From Streptomyces sp. NBC_01431 (GTDB taxonomy: Bacteria; Actinomycetota; Actinomycetes; Streptomycetales; Streptomycetaceae), in the NCBI RefSeq assembly GCF_036231355.1, contig NZ_CP109496.1, positions 1,116,001 to 1,180,000 of the forward strand: a stretch of 64,000 nucleotides of DNA, written 5' to 3'. The notes below the pieces were generated by a model. That model was not told where the DNA came from and searched no databases. It saw only the letters and a program-made list of their open reading frames with translations. Within the stretch, counting starts at the first letter, position 1. The number at the start of each line of letters is the position of its first letter. Position numbers and translations under genes: made by a program. This document shows, one piece after another, positions 36,924 through 46,425 of this stretch.

Positions 36924-37033
36924 CACGCCATCCGCCCCCAATGCGGTCGCGTTCGCCGCTCGTACGAAGCCGTACCCCGCTTGTCTGCCCAACGCCCGGA
37001 CGAGTCACCCTTGTTCCCGGACCGGCACGACGA

Positions 37034-37059
37034 TGGCCCCGGCCTGAGGGCCGGGGCCA
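37034..37059. terminator. Hairpin terminator after the chaplin gene
   Basis: TGGCCCCGGCC and GGCCGGGGCCA form an 11-bp stem with a 4-base loop, 18 bp beyond the chaplin stop on the minus strand. Confidence 0.65.
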
Positions 37060-37076
37060 GGGGAACATCGGTCGCG

Positions 37077-37757
37077 TTACTGGCCGACGTTACGGAACCG
37101 CCGGTAGAGCAGCGAGCCGCCGACGAGCAGGACGGCGGACGCGGGAGCGGCGAAGCCGACGCCGTCGGAACCGGTGTGCGCGAGGGTCGCGCCCTCCGCC
37201 GAGACGACCGGGGCGGCCGGTTCGGCCGGGGCGGGCGCAGCCGGGATCGACCTCACCGGGGGCGCGGTCGGCGCGGCGGGGTGGTCCGGACGCGGCGCGG
37301 AGTGGTTCACGGCCTTGTTGCCGAAGGCCGGGTTGCCGATCCCGACGACGTTGACCGAGTTCCCGCTGATGTTCACCGGAAGATCGATGGGCAGTTGGAG
37401 GCCGTTGCCGGAGAGCACCCCGGGCGAATCCTTCGCCTCACCCTCCGCGGAGGCCCCGCCGCCGTTGACGGAGTTCGACGAGCCGGACTTCTCCGACTTG
37501 TCGCCGTGGTGCGCGGACGAGTCGTTGGCGCACTTGTTACCCGCGGCGGGGTTGAGCAGCCCGAGCACGTCGACGGTGTTCCCGCACGCGTTGACCGGGA
37601 CGTCCACCGGCAGCTGGATGGCATTGCCCGCCAGCAATCCCGGGGAGGCTTCAGCAGCGCCGGCGGCGGTCGAGTCCGCGTACGCATAACCGGTCGCGGC
37701 CAGCACACCGCCCGTGGCCACCACAGTGACCAAGCCTTTCATGGCAACCCGTTTCAT
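37077..37757 (-). CDS. Long chaplin with sortase signal
   Basis: This protein of about 226 residues has a signal peptide ending AYA-DST. Two chaplin domains lie at about 38-78 and 110-150, both with GNxIQLPxDxPVN patterns. A Pro/Ala linker precedes a sortase-E-type signal LAHTG, a hydrophobic helix and a RRFRN tail. Chaplins coat aerial hyphae and spores and make them hydrophobic; long chaplins are wall-anchored. Domain 1 has two Cys; domain 2 has none. ATG 37757 follows GGCAGGA. A 360-bp leader/promoter region lies upstream. Confidence 0.92.
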   Translation of the reverse strand: MKRVAMKGLVTVVATGGVLAATGYAYADSTAAGAAEASPGLLAGNAIQLPVDVPVNACGNTVDVLGLLNPAAGNKCANDSSAHHGDKSEKSGSSNSVNGGGASAEGEAKDSPGVLSGNGLQLPIDLPVNISGNSVNVVGIGNPAFGNKAVNHSAPRPDHPAAPTAPPVRSIPAAPAPAEPAAPVVSAEGATLAHTGSDGVGFAAPASAVLLVGGSLLYRRFRNVGQ

Positions 37758-38116
37758 GGGTTCCTGCCTTCCGGAGTCTGTCGCGGGACACTCGCCCGCA
37801 CCGCCAACAACGGCGAACACACCGGATGAGTTATGCCGCATACGCCATTCACACCCCATCGGGTGGCCGCGTTATCGATTTGAGCAGGAAAGGGCGCATT
37901 ACAGGACAGCATTTACTGATCTACGCGCCCGCGACAAGGCGCCGCAGACCCGGTCGAATGGGTCAGGGGGCGGCCCTTCGGCCGGGTGTGCCCCATGGCA
38001 GGATCTTCCGGAGGTCGGTGGGGAGTCCCTGGCCGGAGCTGGTCTGGGGGTCGAGGGTGCGCGGGGACACGGAAGCCCGGGTGCGGGAGGTGGGGCCGCA
38101 ACCGGCCTCCTCTGAC
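37758..38116. other. Chaplin / rhomboid-like intergenic region
   Basis: The 359 bp are gene-free apart from a possible N-terminal extension of the rhomboid-like gene. The left 150 bp are AT-rich and should hold the chaplin promoter. I could not find a clear SigBldN-type box by eye. Confidence 0.4.
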
Positions 38117-38866
38117 ATGTGGCGGCCTGTTGCGGTCCCGCAGGCCCGGCCGCCCGGCGCGGGCGAACGCAGCCTCAGACGCTTCGCACGTTTCCTCGGA
38201 CGGAATCTGCTCCGCGAGTTCCGCGCCATCATCGTCGCGCCGGTGCGCGAAGTGGTGCGGCGCGGCCTGTCCGGCATCCTCCTGGCGTTCCTCGCATCCG
38301 CGGCGGTGCTCGTTCTGCATGCGGTGGACCAGTCGCCGACCGGCGCGACTCTCGTGCGGCTCACCTCGCACGTCCGGGGCGACGTGTCGCTCCCCGTCGT
38401 TGTGCTGCGCACCCCGCTCTCCCTGTTCGTCCCCGCCCGCGACCTGCCTGCCTGGCCGGGCATACCCGTCCTGTTCCTCGGGGTCGCGCTGGCCCAGCTG
38501 TTGCTCGGCCCCGCCCGGACCGTGGTGGTGGCGTACGCCGTCTCGCTCGCCGGCACGCTCAGCGCTCGCGTCCTGATCGCGGTCGGGCCCGGCTGGTGGG
38601 GGCTACCGCCCGAGGCGGCGCACGTCATCGACACCGGGGCCTCCGCCGCGGTGGTCGGTCTCTTCGCCCACATCGCCACCGTGAAGCGGGCGCCCGTCCT
38701 GTTCCTGTGCGCCGTCGGGCCGACCGTCGTCAGGTCCTTCCAGAAGCCGAACCTGGCGGGCCACGAGCACATCGTGGCCATCACCGTGGCCGTCGCGCTT
38801 GGCTTCGTGGCCACCCGCAGGGCCGGGAGGAGCGCCCTGCGCGGGTGGGCTCACTCGTCTTCGTAG
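38117..38866 (+). CDS. Rhomboid-like membrane protein
   Basis: This protein of about 249 residues has six or so hydrophobic segments. A basic N-terminus precedes the first membrane helix (LSGILLAFLASAAVLVLH), and DTGASAAVVGLFAHIATV resembles the rhomboid GxSG helix. That helix reads GASA, and a catalytic His is not obvious, so it is likely a non-proteolytic rhomboid-like protein. The start is uncertain: ATG 38117 lacks a clean SD, and in-frame GTG codons at 38081 and 38057 are alternatives. The 3' end overlaps the convergent MgtC gene by 16 bp. Confidence 0.65.
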   Translation: MWRPVAVPQARPPGAGERSLRRFARFLGRNLLREFRAIIVAPVREVVRRGLSGILLAFLASAAVLVLHAVDQSPTGATLVRLTSHVRGDVSLPVVVLRTPLSLFVPARDLPAWPGIPVLFLGVALAQLLLGPARTVVVAYAVSLAGTLSARVLIAVGPGWWGLPPEAAHVIDTGASAAVVGLFAHIATVKRAPVLFLCAVGPTVVRSFQKPNLAGHEHIVAITVAVALGFVATRRAGRSALRGWAHSSS

Positions 38867-39570
38867 CCGTCGCGACTACAGGCCACCACACCCGCCACGT
38901 CGGCGAACCGGGCCGCCAGGACGCCCGGGTCGCCGCGGCCCACCGCCGACACCAGGACCTCGGCCACGTCTCCCGTGCCGCCCGCCCTGAGCATCTGCAG
39001 CCCGCCGACCGTGAACCCGCCGCGCTCGCACTGCTCCAGGAGCTCCTGGAGGAGCCCCGGCCGCTGCTCGTACGCGATCCGGAAGTTCAGCGCCAGCGAC
39101 CGCATGGCGGGCAACCGGTGCACCAGCGGGCGGACCGCGTAGGCCGCGACGAAGTACGCGGCGGTCGCCAGGACGGCGAGCAGGGGCAGCCCCGCGGCGG
39201 CGGCCGCGCCCACCGCGGCCGCCAGCCAGATCGTGGCCGCGGTGGTGAGTCCCTGGACCGAGCCGCGGTTCACGAAGATCACCCCGGCGCCGATGAAGCC
39301 GACCCCGGACACGATCTGGGCCGCCACCCGCGAGGGGTCGAGCTGGATGGTCCCGACGTGCAGGACATCACTGAACCCGTACTTGCTGACCAGGGTGAAC
39401 AGGGCCGCGCCCACGCCCACCGTGGTGTACGTCCGCAGCCCCGCGGCCTTCTGACGGATCTCCCGTTCCAGACCGATGGCCGCGGAGAGCAGGAAGGCCA
39501 GTCCGAACTCACCGGCCTGGAGCCACCCCTGACCACTCGGCTCCAGCGCCCCCGCCGTCAACAGAGCCAT
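38851..39570 (-). CDS. MgtC/SapB-family membrane protein
   Basis: This protein of about 239 residues has four or five membrane helices and the MgtC core: LLSAAIGLEREIRQKAAGLR, ALFTLVSKYGF and GVGFIGAGVIF. A C-terminal ACT-like soluble domain follows. MgtC proteins help bacteria grow at low Mg2+ and modulate ATP synthase in pathogens; in Streptomyces the role is unstudied. AGGGG lies 6-7 bases before ATG 39570. It is monocistronic. No Mg transporter gene is adjacent. Confidence 0.85.
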   Translation of the reverse strand: MALLTAGALEPSGQGWLQAGEFGLAFLLSAAIGLEREIRQKAAGLRTYTTVGVGAALFTLVSKYGFSDVLHVGTIQLDPSRVAAQIVSGVGFIGAGVIFVNRGSVQGLTTAATIWLAAAVGAAAAAGLPLLAVLATAAYFVAAYAVRPLVHRLPAMRSLALNFRIAYEQRPGLLQELLEQCERGGFTVGGLQMLRAGGTGDVAEVLVSAVGRGDPGVLAARFADVAGVVACSRDGYEDE

Positions 39571-39693
39571 CACACGCCCCTTCGCACCCGGCTCGCCCCA
39601 TCCTCACGAACAAGCATCGCCTACCCATACAGCCACATTCCATGATGTGCCGCCCGCCACCGGCCGATGGCCTCCATGGCGGAAAACGAGCAG

Positions 39694-39723
39694 GGGCCGT
39701 ATCGGATCACGCCGATACGGCCC
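39694..39723. terminator. Terminator after glpFK
   Basis: GGGCCGTATCGG and CCGATACGGCCC form a 12-bp stem with a 6-base loop, between the glpK stop and the MgtC start on the minus strand. Outside the stem CAG and CTG can extend it past a bulge. Confidence 0.6.
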
Positions 39724-39839
39724 TGCATATACGTGCCCATACGGCTAGTTGGAGCCGGGACGACAGGAGTGAACCGCGATCCCCGACCGGGCTCCCGCGG
39801 TGACGTCCTGGAGCCCGGTCGGTCGCTCGGGGCCGGAAC

Positions 39840-41357
39840 CTATTCGACCTTGGCCCAGTCGAGCGTGCGTTCCACCGCCTTCTTCCAGCCCGCGTATCCT
39901 TCCGCGCGCTGTTCCTCGGACCACTGGGGCTCCCAGCGCTTGGACTCCTGCCAGTGGGTGCGCAGTTCGTCCGTGTCGCGCCAGAAGCCGGTGGCCAGAC
40001 CGGCGGCGTAGGCGGCGCCGAGCGCGGTGGTCTCGGCGACGACCGGGCGGCTGACCGGAACGCCGAGGACGTCGGCCTGGATCTGCATGCACAGGTCGTT
40101 GGCCGTCACGCCGCCATCGACCTTGAGCACGTCGAGGTGGACACCGGAGTCCTGCTCCATGGCCTCCACCACGTCGCGGCTCTGGTAGCAGATGGCTTCC
40201 AGGGTGGCCCGCGCCACATGGCCGTTGTCGTTGTAGCGGGCGAGGCCGACGATCGCGCCGCGGGCGTCGGAGCGCCAGTACGGGGCGAACAGACCGGAGA
40301 AGGCCGGGACGAAGTAGATCCCGCCGTTGTCCTCGACGGTACGCGCCAGGCGTTCGCTCTCGGCGGCGTCAGTGATGATCTTCAGCTGGTCGCGGAGCCA
40401 TTGCACCGCGGAGCCGGTGACGGCGATGGAGCCTTCGAGCGCGTAGATCGCCGGGCTGTCGCCGAACTGGTAGGCCACGGTGGTGAGCAGACCGTGCTGG
40501 GACCGCACGAGTTCGGTACCGGTGTTGAGCACCAGGAAGTTGCCAGTGCCGTAGGTGTTCTTGGCCTCGCCCGGGGCGTAGCAGACCTGCCCGACGGTGG
40601 CTGCCTGCTGGTCGCCGAGCACCCCTGTGATGGGGATGGCGGCTCGCAACGGCCGGGACGTACGGGTCTGTCCGAACGCCTCCCGGTGGGAGGACGGCTT
40701 GATGGTGGGCAACATCGCCCGGGGAACGCCGAAGAAGCCCAGCAGTTCGTCGTCCCAGTCGAGGGTCTCCAGGTCCATCAGCATGGTGCGGCTGGCATTG
40801 GTCACGTCGGTGGCGTGGATGCCGCCGTCGGGGCCGCCGGTGAGGTTCCACAGCACCCAGCAGTCGGTGTTGCCGAAGAGGGCATGGCCCTGCTCAGCCG
40901 CCTCGCGGACTCCGTCGACGTTCTCCAGAATCCACTGGATCTTGCCGCCGGAGAAGTAGGTGGCCGGCGGCAGTCCTGCCTTGCGGCGGATGACATCGCC
41001 CTGACCCGAGCGTTCCAGGGCAGCCGCGATGGAGTCGGTACGGGTGTCCTGCCAGACGATGGCGTTGTAGTAGGGACGCCCCGTGCGGGGGTCCCATACG
41101 ACGGTCGTCTCCCGCTGGTTGGTGATGCCGATGGCCTCCAGGTCGGACCCGGAGAGGTTTGCGTGCCGGAGGGCGTTCTGGATCACCGAGTTGGTGCGCT
41201 CCCAGATCTCGACCGGGTCGTGTTCGACCCACCCCGAGCGCGGGAGGATCTGGGAGTGCTCCAGTTGGTGCCTCGCCACCTCGCTGCCGGCATGATCGAA
41301 GATCATGAAACGGGTGCTGGTTGTTCCCTGGTCCACAGCGCCGACGAAGTCAGCCAT
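39840..41357 (-). CDS. glpK: Glycerol kinase
   Basis: This 505-residue FGGY-family kinase phosphorylates glycerol to sn-glycerol-3-phosphate. It begins [20 protein letters not shown] with the phosphate-binding [29 protein letters not shown] and [12 protein letters not shown] are further family motifs. It is downstream of glpF on the same strand, 66 bp apart, matching the gyl order of Streptomyces. No glycerol-3-phosphate dehydrogenase or GylR gene is in the window, so the pathway is split. A hairpin terminator follows. Confidence 0.96.
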   Translation of the reverse strand: MADFVGAVDQGTTSTRFMIFDHAGSEVARHQLEHSQILPRSGWVEHDPVEIWERTNSVIQNALRHANLSGSDLEAIGITNQRETTVVWDPRTGRPYYNAIVWQDTRTDSIAAALERSGQGDVIRRKAGLPPATYFSGGKIQWILENVDGVREAAEQGHALFGNTDCWVLWNLTGGPDGGIHATDVTNASRTMLMDLETLDWDDELLGFFGVPRAMLPTIKPSSHREAFGQTRTSRPLRAAIPITGVLGDQQAATVGQVCYAPGEAKNTYGTGNFLVLNTGTELVRSQHGLLTTVAYQFGDSPAIYALEGSIAVTGSAVQWLRDQLKIITDAAESERLARTVEDNGGIYFVPAFSGLFAPYWRSDARGAIVGLARYNDNGHVARATLEAICYQSRDVVEAMEQDSGVHLDVLKVDGGVTANDLCMQIQADVLGVPVSRPVVAETTALGAAYAAGLATGFWRDTDELRTHWQESKRWEPQWSEEQRAEGYAGWKKAVERTLDWAKVE

Positions 41358-41423
41358 GGGATGCCGCCTCTCTTGGAGCCACTTCTGCGAGGTGGGCCGG
41401 ATCGCGGCCGCTCCAGGGCCTGG

Positions 41424-42272
41424 TCAGCTCTCGTCCGGAGTCGGGATCCGTCCAGCGGGCTCCGGCTCGGCCGTCGGCAGGAACCAGCCGATGAAGAACT
41501 TGTACAGAGCCGCTCCCAGGACACCGCCGATCAGCGGACCGACGATGGGCACCCAGAAGTAGAAGTGCCCGTACTGATCGCGCCACGCTCCGCCGTAGCC
41601 AGTCAGGAAGCTGGCCAGGCGGGGGCCGAAGTCACGTGCCGGATTGATCGCGTAGCCCGCGTTGGTGCCGACCGCCATGCCGATCGCCACGACGACCAGG
41701 CCGATGATGAACGGGGCCAGGTTGGCGCCGGGGGGCGTGTTGAGCACGTCCGTGATCGCCATGATCAGCAGCAGCAGGATCGCCGTGCCGATGATCTGGT
41801 CACGCAGCGCGCCCCATTCGCTGACCGGCAGATTGGTGTTGCCGTTGGCCGGCAGCGTGGAGAAGACGAACTGCGTTTTGATGGTGTGGCCGGGGTCCGC
41901 CTTCGCCAGCGCCTCGGTGTAGTTCCACCGCACGATCAGGGCTGCCACGAACGCGCCGGCCGTCTGGGCCACCACGTAGGGAGCGACCCTGCTCCACGGG
42001 AAACCCTTGAACGTCGCCAGCGCGACCGTCACCGCGGGATTGAGGTGAGCACCGCTCAGCCTCGCCGCGACGTAGACGCCCAGGGTGACGCCGAGGCCCC
42101 AGGCCCAGGCGATGCTGTCGTGGTTTCCCAGGCCGCCCACCGGATTCGTGAGGGCGCCACCGGCGACTACCTGAGCCACCACACCACAACCGAAGAGGAT
42201 GAGGATCATCGTGCCGGCGAATTCGGCTGAAAGCTCGCCGACCAGTCCTGAGCTCTTGAGTCGCTCAGCCAT
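41424..42272 (-). CDS. glpF: Glycerol facilitator (MIP/aquaporin family)
   Basis: This protein of about 282 residues has six membrane helices and the two pore motifs HLNPAVTV and INPARDFGPR, the second in the aquaglyceroporin form. It allows passive entry of glycerol, trapped by the GlpK downstream. I chose ATG 42272; the open frame extends to 42299, but GGGAAG upstream suits the shorter form. Position first in the operon fits gyl operons. The 355 bp upstream separate it from the divergent dhaK. Confidence 0.93.
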   Translation of the reverse strand: MAERLKSSGLVGELSAEFAGTMILILFGCGVVAQVVAGGALTNPVGGLGNHDSIAWAWGLGVTLGVYVAARLSGAHLNPAVTVALATFKGFPWSRVAPYVVAQTAGAFVAALIVRWNYTEALAKADPGHTIKTQFVFSTLPANGNTNLPVSEWGALRDQIIGTAILLLLIMAITDVLNTPPGANLAPFIIGLVVVAIGMAVGTNAGYAINPARDFGPRLASFLTGYGGAWRDQYGHFYFWVPIVGPLIGGVLGAALYKFFIGWFLPTAEPEPAGRIPTPDES

Positions 42273-42627
42273 GGGTGCCCGCTTCCCGCCGGCCCCCAAG
42301 GGACCGGCCGTCGACTGCCCCGAGTGCTCCGCACATCAGTGTAAAACCCGCCGGAGCGATGCGCGCGCGACGCGACAACGCCGGCTGCCAGGCCAGGCGG
42401 GAGACGGAAGTTCGCCCGTCGGCGGGAGATGCCTGGGCTGCCTTTTACGCTCCGCCCCGCCCCGTGAGGCCGGGCGGCGGCGAGCACGCGTCGCGGATGT
42501 CCACGGCGTGACGGCACACTGTTCGTGTGGCGTGCGATCGCGAATGCGCCCGCCTGTCACCGGCGATGTCCGAGCTCGGTGCGGACACCGGGCAAAGGCT
42601 CGGCCGCCGGTTCACCCGGGAGGTCCC
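42273..42627. other. Divergent glpF / dhaK intergenic region
   Basis: No gene is supported in these 355 bp. TTTTACACT occurs on the minus strand (near 42340) and TTTTACGCT on the plus strand (near 42445), each a possible -10 or regulator half site for its own direction. The pairing suggests a shared control of glycerol and dihydroxyacetone genes. Confidence 0.4.
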
Positions 42628-43632
42628 ATGAAGATGCTGATCAACAGTCCGGAGACCGTGGTCGCCGATGCCCTGCGGGGGATGGCTGCCGCCCACCCCG
42701 AGCTGAACGTGGACGTGGAGCGGCGGGTGGTCGTGCGGCGGGACGCGCGGGAGGGCGGGCGGGTCGGCCTTGTGTCCGGCGGCGGCTCCGGGCACGAGCC
42801 GCTGCACGCCGGGTTCGTCGGGTACGGGATGCTGTCGGCCGCGTGTCCCGGGGAGGTGTTCACCTCGCCCGTCCCGGACCAGATGCTGCGCGCGGCGAGC
42901 GCCGTCGAGGCAGGACAGGGCGTGCTGTTCGTCGTCAAGAACTACACCGGGGACGTGCTGAACTTCCAGATGGCCGCCGAGCTCGCCGAGGAGGACGGCG
43001 TCCGGGTCGAGCGGGTCCTGGTCAACGACGACGTCGCCGTCACCGACAGCCTGTACACGGCCGGGCGGCGGGGCACCGGGGCGACCCTGTTCGTGGAGAA
43101 GATCGCCGGGGCGGCCGCCGAGGAGGGGGCGCCGCTGGAGCAGGTGGCCGCGATCGCCCGGCGCGTCAACGAATCCTCGCGCAGCTTCGGCGTGGCGCTC
43201 AGCGCCTGCACCACTCCCGCGAAAGGCAGCCCGACCTTCGACCTGCCGGACGGGGAGATGGAACTCGGGATCGGGATCCACGGCGAGCCCGGTCGAGAGC
43301 GGCGCGCGGTGATGCCGGCCCGGGAGATCGCGGAGGCAGCTGTGGGAGCCGTACTCGACGAGCTGGCGGAGGTGGCTCCGGCCGACGGGCCGGTACTGGC
43401 CCTGGTCAACGGGATGGGAGCGACGCCGCTGCTGGAGCTGTACGGGTTCCACGCCGAGGTGGCGCGACTGCTGGAGGCCCGGGGGGTCCCCGTCGCGCGG
43501 ACGCTCGTGGGCAACTACGTCACATCGCTGGACATGGCGGGCTGTTCGGTGTCCCTGTGCCGGGCCGACGCGGAAATGCTGCGGCTGTGGGACGCGCCCG
43601 TGCAGACCGCCGCGCTGCGCTGGGGCCGCTGA
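42628..43632 (+). CDS. dhaK: Dihydroxyacetone kinase subunit DhaK, orphan
   Basis: This 334-residue protein is the substrate-binding subunit that covalently holds dihydroxyacetone on His. GGGSGHEPLHAGFVGYG, NYTGDVLNFQMA and GIHGEPG (the His) are clear. It is full length. In Streptomyces dhaK is normally followed by dhaL and a PTS-type dhaM; here a terminator and a tRNA gene follow at once. It must use subunits from elsewhere or have another use. GGGAGG precedes ATG 42628. It is divergent from glpFK. Confidence 0.93.
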   Translation: MKMLINSPETVVADALRGMAAAHPELNVDVERRVVVRRDAREGGRVGLVSGGGSGHEPLHAGFVGYGMLSAACPGEVFTSPVPDQMLRAASAVEAGQGVLFVVKNYTGDVLNFQMAAELAEEDGVRVERVLVNDDVAVTDSLYTAGRRGTGATLFVEKIAGAAAEEGAPLEQVAAIARRVNESSRSFGVALSACTTPAKGSPTFDLPDGEMELGIGIHGEPGRERRAVMPAREIAEAAVGAVLDELAEVAPADGPVLALVNGMGATPLLELYGFHAEVARLLEARGVPVARTLVGNYVTSLDMAGCSVSLCRADAEMLRLWDAPVQTAALRWGR

Positions 43633-43660
43633 CCCCAAGACGTCGTCTCCAAAAACGACC

Positions 43661-43696
43661 AAGGGGCCGTTTCAGATTGCTCTGAAACGGCCCCTT
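43661..43696. terminator. Bidirectional terminator between dhaK and tRNA-Pro
   Basis: A perfect 15-bp stem (AAGGGGCCGTTTCAG and complement) has a 6-base loop. It lies past dhaK (plus) and past the tRNA (minus). Confidence 0.8.
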
Positions 43697-43714
43697 GCGT
43701 ACGACTTCGAAAAG

Positions 43715-43788
<74 letters not shown>

Positions 43789-43881
43789 ATGCCCGTCTGA
43801 CCTGGGGTTTCCCCCGGCCGTTCGTGCATGAGAACCATACCGCACTCCAGGGTCCGATCAGGAACGGGGGACAATCGGCGC

Positions 43882-44367
43882 ATGGAGAGTTCTGCACGCC
43901 GGGATCGTGACGCCGATGGCCGGGCGCGCAACGCGCGGCCCAGGGACGGGCTCGGCCGACCGCTGCCCTACGGCGCGGACGGGGTGGCACGGCAGCCGGA
44001 GGGGGTGACTCGCTCCCCCGAGGAGACGCTTCGCGAAGCACAGCGGCTCCTTGACGCCGGGATGCCGTTCCACGCCCACGAAGTGTTCGAGGACGCCTGG
44101 AAGTCGGGTGCCGCCCAGGAGGAGGCCCTGTGGCGGGGGTTGGCGCAGCTCGCGGTGGGACTGACCCATGCGGCGCGTGGCAACGCACGGGGCGCCGCTT
44201 CCCTCCTTGAGCGGGGGGCCGCGTCGCTCGCCCGGTACACCGGGCAGGGCGAGGTACCGACGTACGGCCTGGATCTAACCGAACTCGCCCGGTGGGCACG
44301 GGAGTTGACGGTTCGTCTGCCAGATCGCATGGACGCCGCGACCGAGGCCCCCCGGCTCACTCGCTGA
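43882..44367 (+). CDS. DUF309-family protein
   Basis: This protein of about 161 residues contains the DUF309 motif FHAHEVFEDAWK, followed by LWRGLAQLAVGLTHAARGN, a helical-bundle family of unknown function with conserved His/Glu residues that could bind metal. I start at ATG 43882, where the conserved sequence begins; an upstream ATG at 43828 would overlap the tRNA flank. The 3' end overlaps convergent lutC by 11 bp. Confidence 0.75.
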   Translation: MESSARRDRDADGRARNARPRDGLGRPLPYGADGVARQPEGVTRSPEETLREAQRLLDAGMPFHAHEVFEDAWKSGAAQEEALWRGLAQLAVGLTHAARGNARGAASLLERGAASLARYTGQGEVPTYGLDLTELARWARELTVRLPDRMDAATEAPRLTR

Positions 44368-44986
44368 GCAGGATCACTTCGAGGGTGCGCGGGCCGTGCA
44401 CGCCCTCCACCCGGTCGAGTTCGATGTCGCTGGTGGCCGAGGGGCCGGAAATCCAGGTGAGCGGCCGCGTGGGGTCGAGTCGGGACATGGCCTGCGGTAC
44501 GGATGCGACGACCTGCTCCGGGGCCCGTACGACGCAGATGTGGTGGTCCGGGACGAGGGTGATGCGTCGGCGCCCCTGGGCGGGCCCCCCGTCCAGGACG
44601 ATCGTGCCGGTCTCGGCGATGGCCAGGGCGCAGCCGGTCACGACGCTGGCCACGCCGTCGAGTTCGGCGGCGGTGGACTGCGGGTTGTCGGGCACGCGGA
44701 CGGGGGTGGCCGAGGCCAGCCACTGGGGCGGCAGTCCCGTCGGCGCCAGGACGTTCGCGGACCCGTGTGCGGCCAGGAGCCGCGCGACGAGGGGACCCAC
44801 CCCGGCCGGGTCCGCGCGGTGCACGATCGCGCGGTAGTCGGCGAGGTTCTCGTGCAGCAGGTCGAGTACGGCCGCCGGGTCGTTGGGGGTGTGGCTCGCC
44901 AGGTAGTCGCGGGAAGGGGTGGGGGCCGCGGGGGCGCCGGCCACGGCGGCGCGGACCCGGGCCAGGATGCGGTCGCGTGAGCTCAT
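44357..44986 (-). CDS. lutC: L-lactate utilisation protein LutC (LUD domain)
   Basis: This 209-residue LUD-domain protein is the third component of the LutABC L-lactate oxidase complex. The LUD core includes TGCALAIAETGTIVLDGG and RITLVPDHHICVV. The ATG overlaps the lutB stop by 4 bases. With lutA and lutB it forms a compact operon converting lactate to pyruvate. The individual role of LutC is not well defined in the literature. The gene ends by overlapping DUF309 head-on. Confidence 0.9.
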   Translation of the reverse strand: MSSRDRILARVRAAVAGAPAAPTPSRDYLASHTPNDPAAVLDLLHENLADYRAIVHRADPAGVGPLVARLLAAHGSANVLAPTGLPPQWLASATPVRVPDNPQSTAAELDGVASVVTGCALAIAETGTIVLDGGPAQGRRRITLVPDHHICVVRAPEQVVASVPQAMSRLDPTRPLTWISGPSATSDIELDRVEGVHGPRTLEVILLSE

Positions 44987-46425
44987 GAGCGGTTCTTCTT
45001 CCACCAGTCCCGGAAGGGTTTTTCGGGGAACGCCGGCAGGTCGCGGCTGTCGGTCCAGGCCGTCGCGCCGGGCGGCCGCTTCGGGTGCAGTGCGCGGGTC
45101 CTGGCCGCGGCCCGCTCCCCCGCGGCCATGACCCGCGGATGGTCCATGGCCCAGCCGGCCGCCTTCATCGCGGCCTTCTCCAGGCGGTGCCCCGGGCCGC
45201 CCTGGCCTGCGACCTTCTCGCGGAGGTGGACGAGCACTTCGGGGATGTCGATGGCGACGGGGCAGACCTCGTAGCAGGCACCGCAGAGCGAGGAGGCGTA
45301 CGGCAGCGATGCGTCGATCTCGCTTGTGGTACCGCGGAGTTGGGGGGTGAGGATGGCTCCGATCGGGCCGGGGTAGACCGAGCCGTAGGCGTGGCCGCCG
45401 GCCCGTTCGTACACCGGGCACACATTGAGGCAGGCCGAGCAGCGGATGCAGCGCAGGGCCTGCCGGCCCACCTCGTCGGCCAGCGCGTCGGTGCGGCCGT
45501 TGTCGAGCAGTACGAGGTGGAAGTCCTGCGGGCCGTCGCCGTCGGCCGGGCCGGTCCACATGCTGGTGTACGGGTTCATCCGCTCGGCCGTCGAGGAGCG
45601 CGGCAGCGTCTGGAGGAAGACCTCCAGGTCCTGCCAGGTCGGGATCACCTTCTCGATGCCGACGACCGAGATCAGGGTCTCCGGCAGGGTCAGGCACATC
45701 CGGCCGTTGCCCTCGGACTCGAAGACGACCAGTGTGCCGGTGTCGGCGACCATGAAGTTGGCGCCCGACACGCCCACCTTCGCCCGCAGGAACTTCTCCC
45801 TCAGGTGCAGGCGGGCCGCCTCGGCGAGGTCGGCGGGCGTGTCGGTGAGACCGTCCGGGGCGGGTCTGCCCCAACTGCCCATCCGGTCAAGGAAGATGTC
45901 GCGGATCTCGACGCGGTTGCGGTGGATGGCGGGGACCAGGATGTGCGACGGCCGGTCGTCGCCGAGCTGGACGATGAGCTCGGCGAGGTCGGTCTCGTAG
46001 GCGCGGATTCCTTCGGCGGCGAGCGCCTCGTTGAGTCCGATCTCCTGGGTGGCCATCGACTTGACCTTCACCACCTCCGTCTCGCCGGTGGCTCTGATCA
46101 GGTCGGCGACGATCCGGTTGGCCTCGTCCGCGTCGGCGGCCCAGTGCACGGTGCCCCCGGCGGTGGTGACCGACTCCTCCAACTGGACCAGATATTGGTC
46201 GAGATGACGGAGCGTGTGGTCCTTGATGCGCTTGCCCGCCTCGCGAAGCTGCTGCCAGTCGGCGAGTTCGGCGACCGCCTTGGCGCGCTTGTCGCGGATG
46301 GTGTGGGTGGCGTGGCGGAGGTTCTCGCGCAGGGTGGTGTCACGGACGGCGTCGCGCGCGGCCCGGGGAAACGCAGGGGGATCGGGCGGGGGGAACGCGG
46401 GCATGCCGACGAAGGTGCCGCTCAT
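44983..46425 (-). CDS. lutB: L-lactate utilisation iron-sulfur protein LutB
   Basis: This 480-residue protein combines a LUD domain (about 70-300) with two 4Fe-4S motifs, CIRCSACLNVCP and CGACYEVCP, near residues 310-370, and a C-terminal helical region. It transfers electrons during lactate oxidation. The start ATG 46425 overlaps the lutA stop by 4 bases. The long upstream frame is not coding. Order lutA-lutB-lutC and overlaps match other bacteria. Confidence 0.93.
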   Translation of the reverse strand: MSGTFVGMPAFPPPDPPAFPRAARDAVRDTTLRENLRHATHTIRDKRAKAVAELADWQQLREAGKRIKDHTLRHLDQYLVQLEESVTTAGGTVHWAADADEANRIVADLIRATGETEVVKVKSMATQEIGLNEALAAEGIRAYETDLAELIVQLGDDRPSHILVPAIHRNRVEIRDIFLDRMGSWGRPAPDGLTDTPADLAEAARLHLREKFLRAKVGVSGANFMVADTGTLVVFESEGNGRMCLTLPETLISVVGIEKVIPTWQDLEVFLQTLPRSSTAERMNPYTSMWTGPADGDGPQDFHLVLLDNGRTDALADEVGRQALRCIRCSACLNVCPVYERAGGHAYGSVYPGPIGAILTPQLRGTTSEIDASLPYASSLCGACYEVCPVAIDIPEVLVHLREKVAGQGGPGHRLEKAAMKAAGWAMDHPRVMAAGERAAARTRALHPKRPPGATAWTDSRDLPAFPEKPFRDWWKKNRS

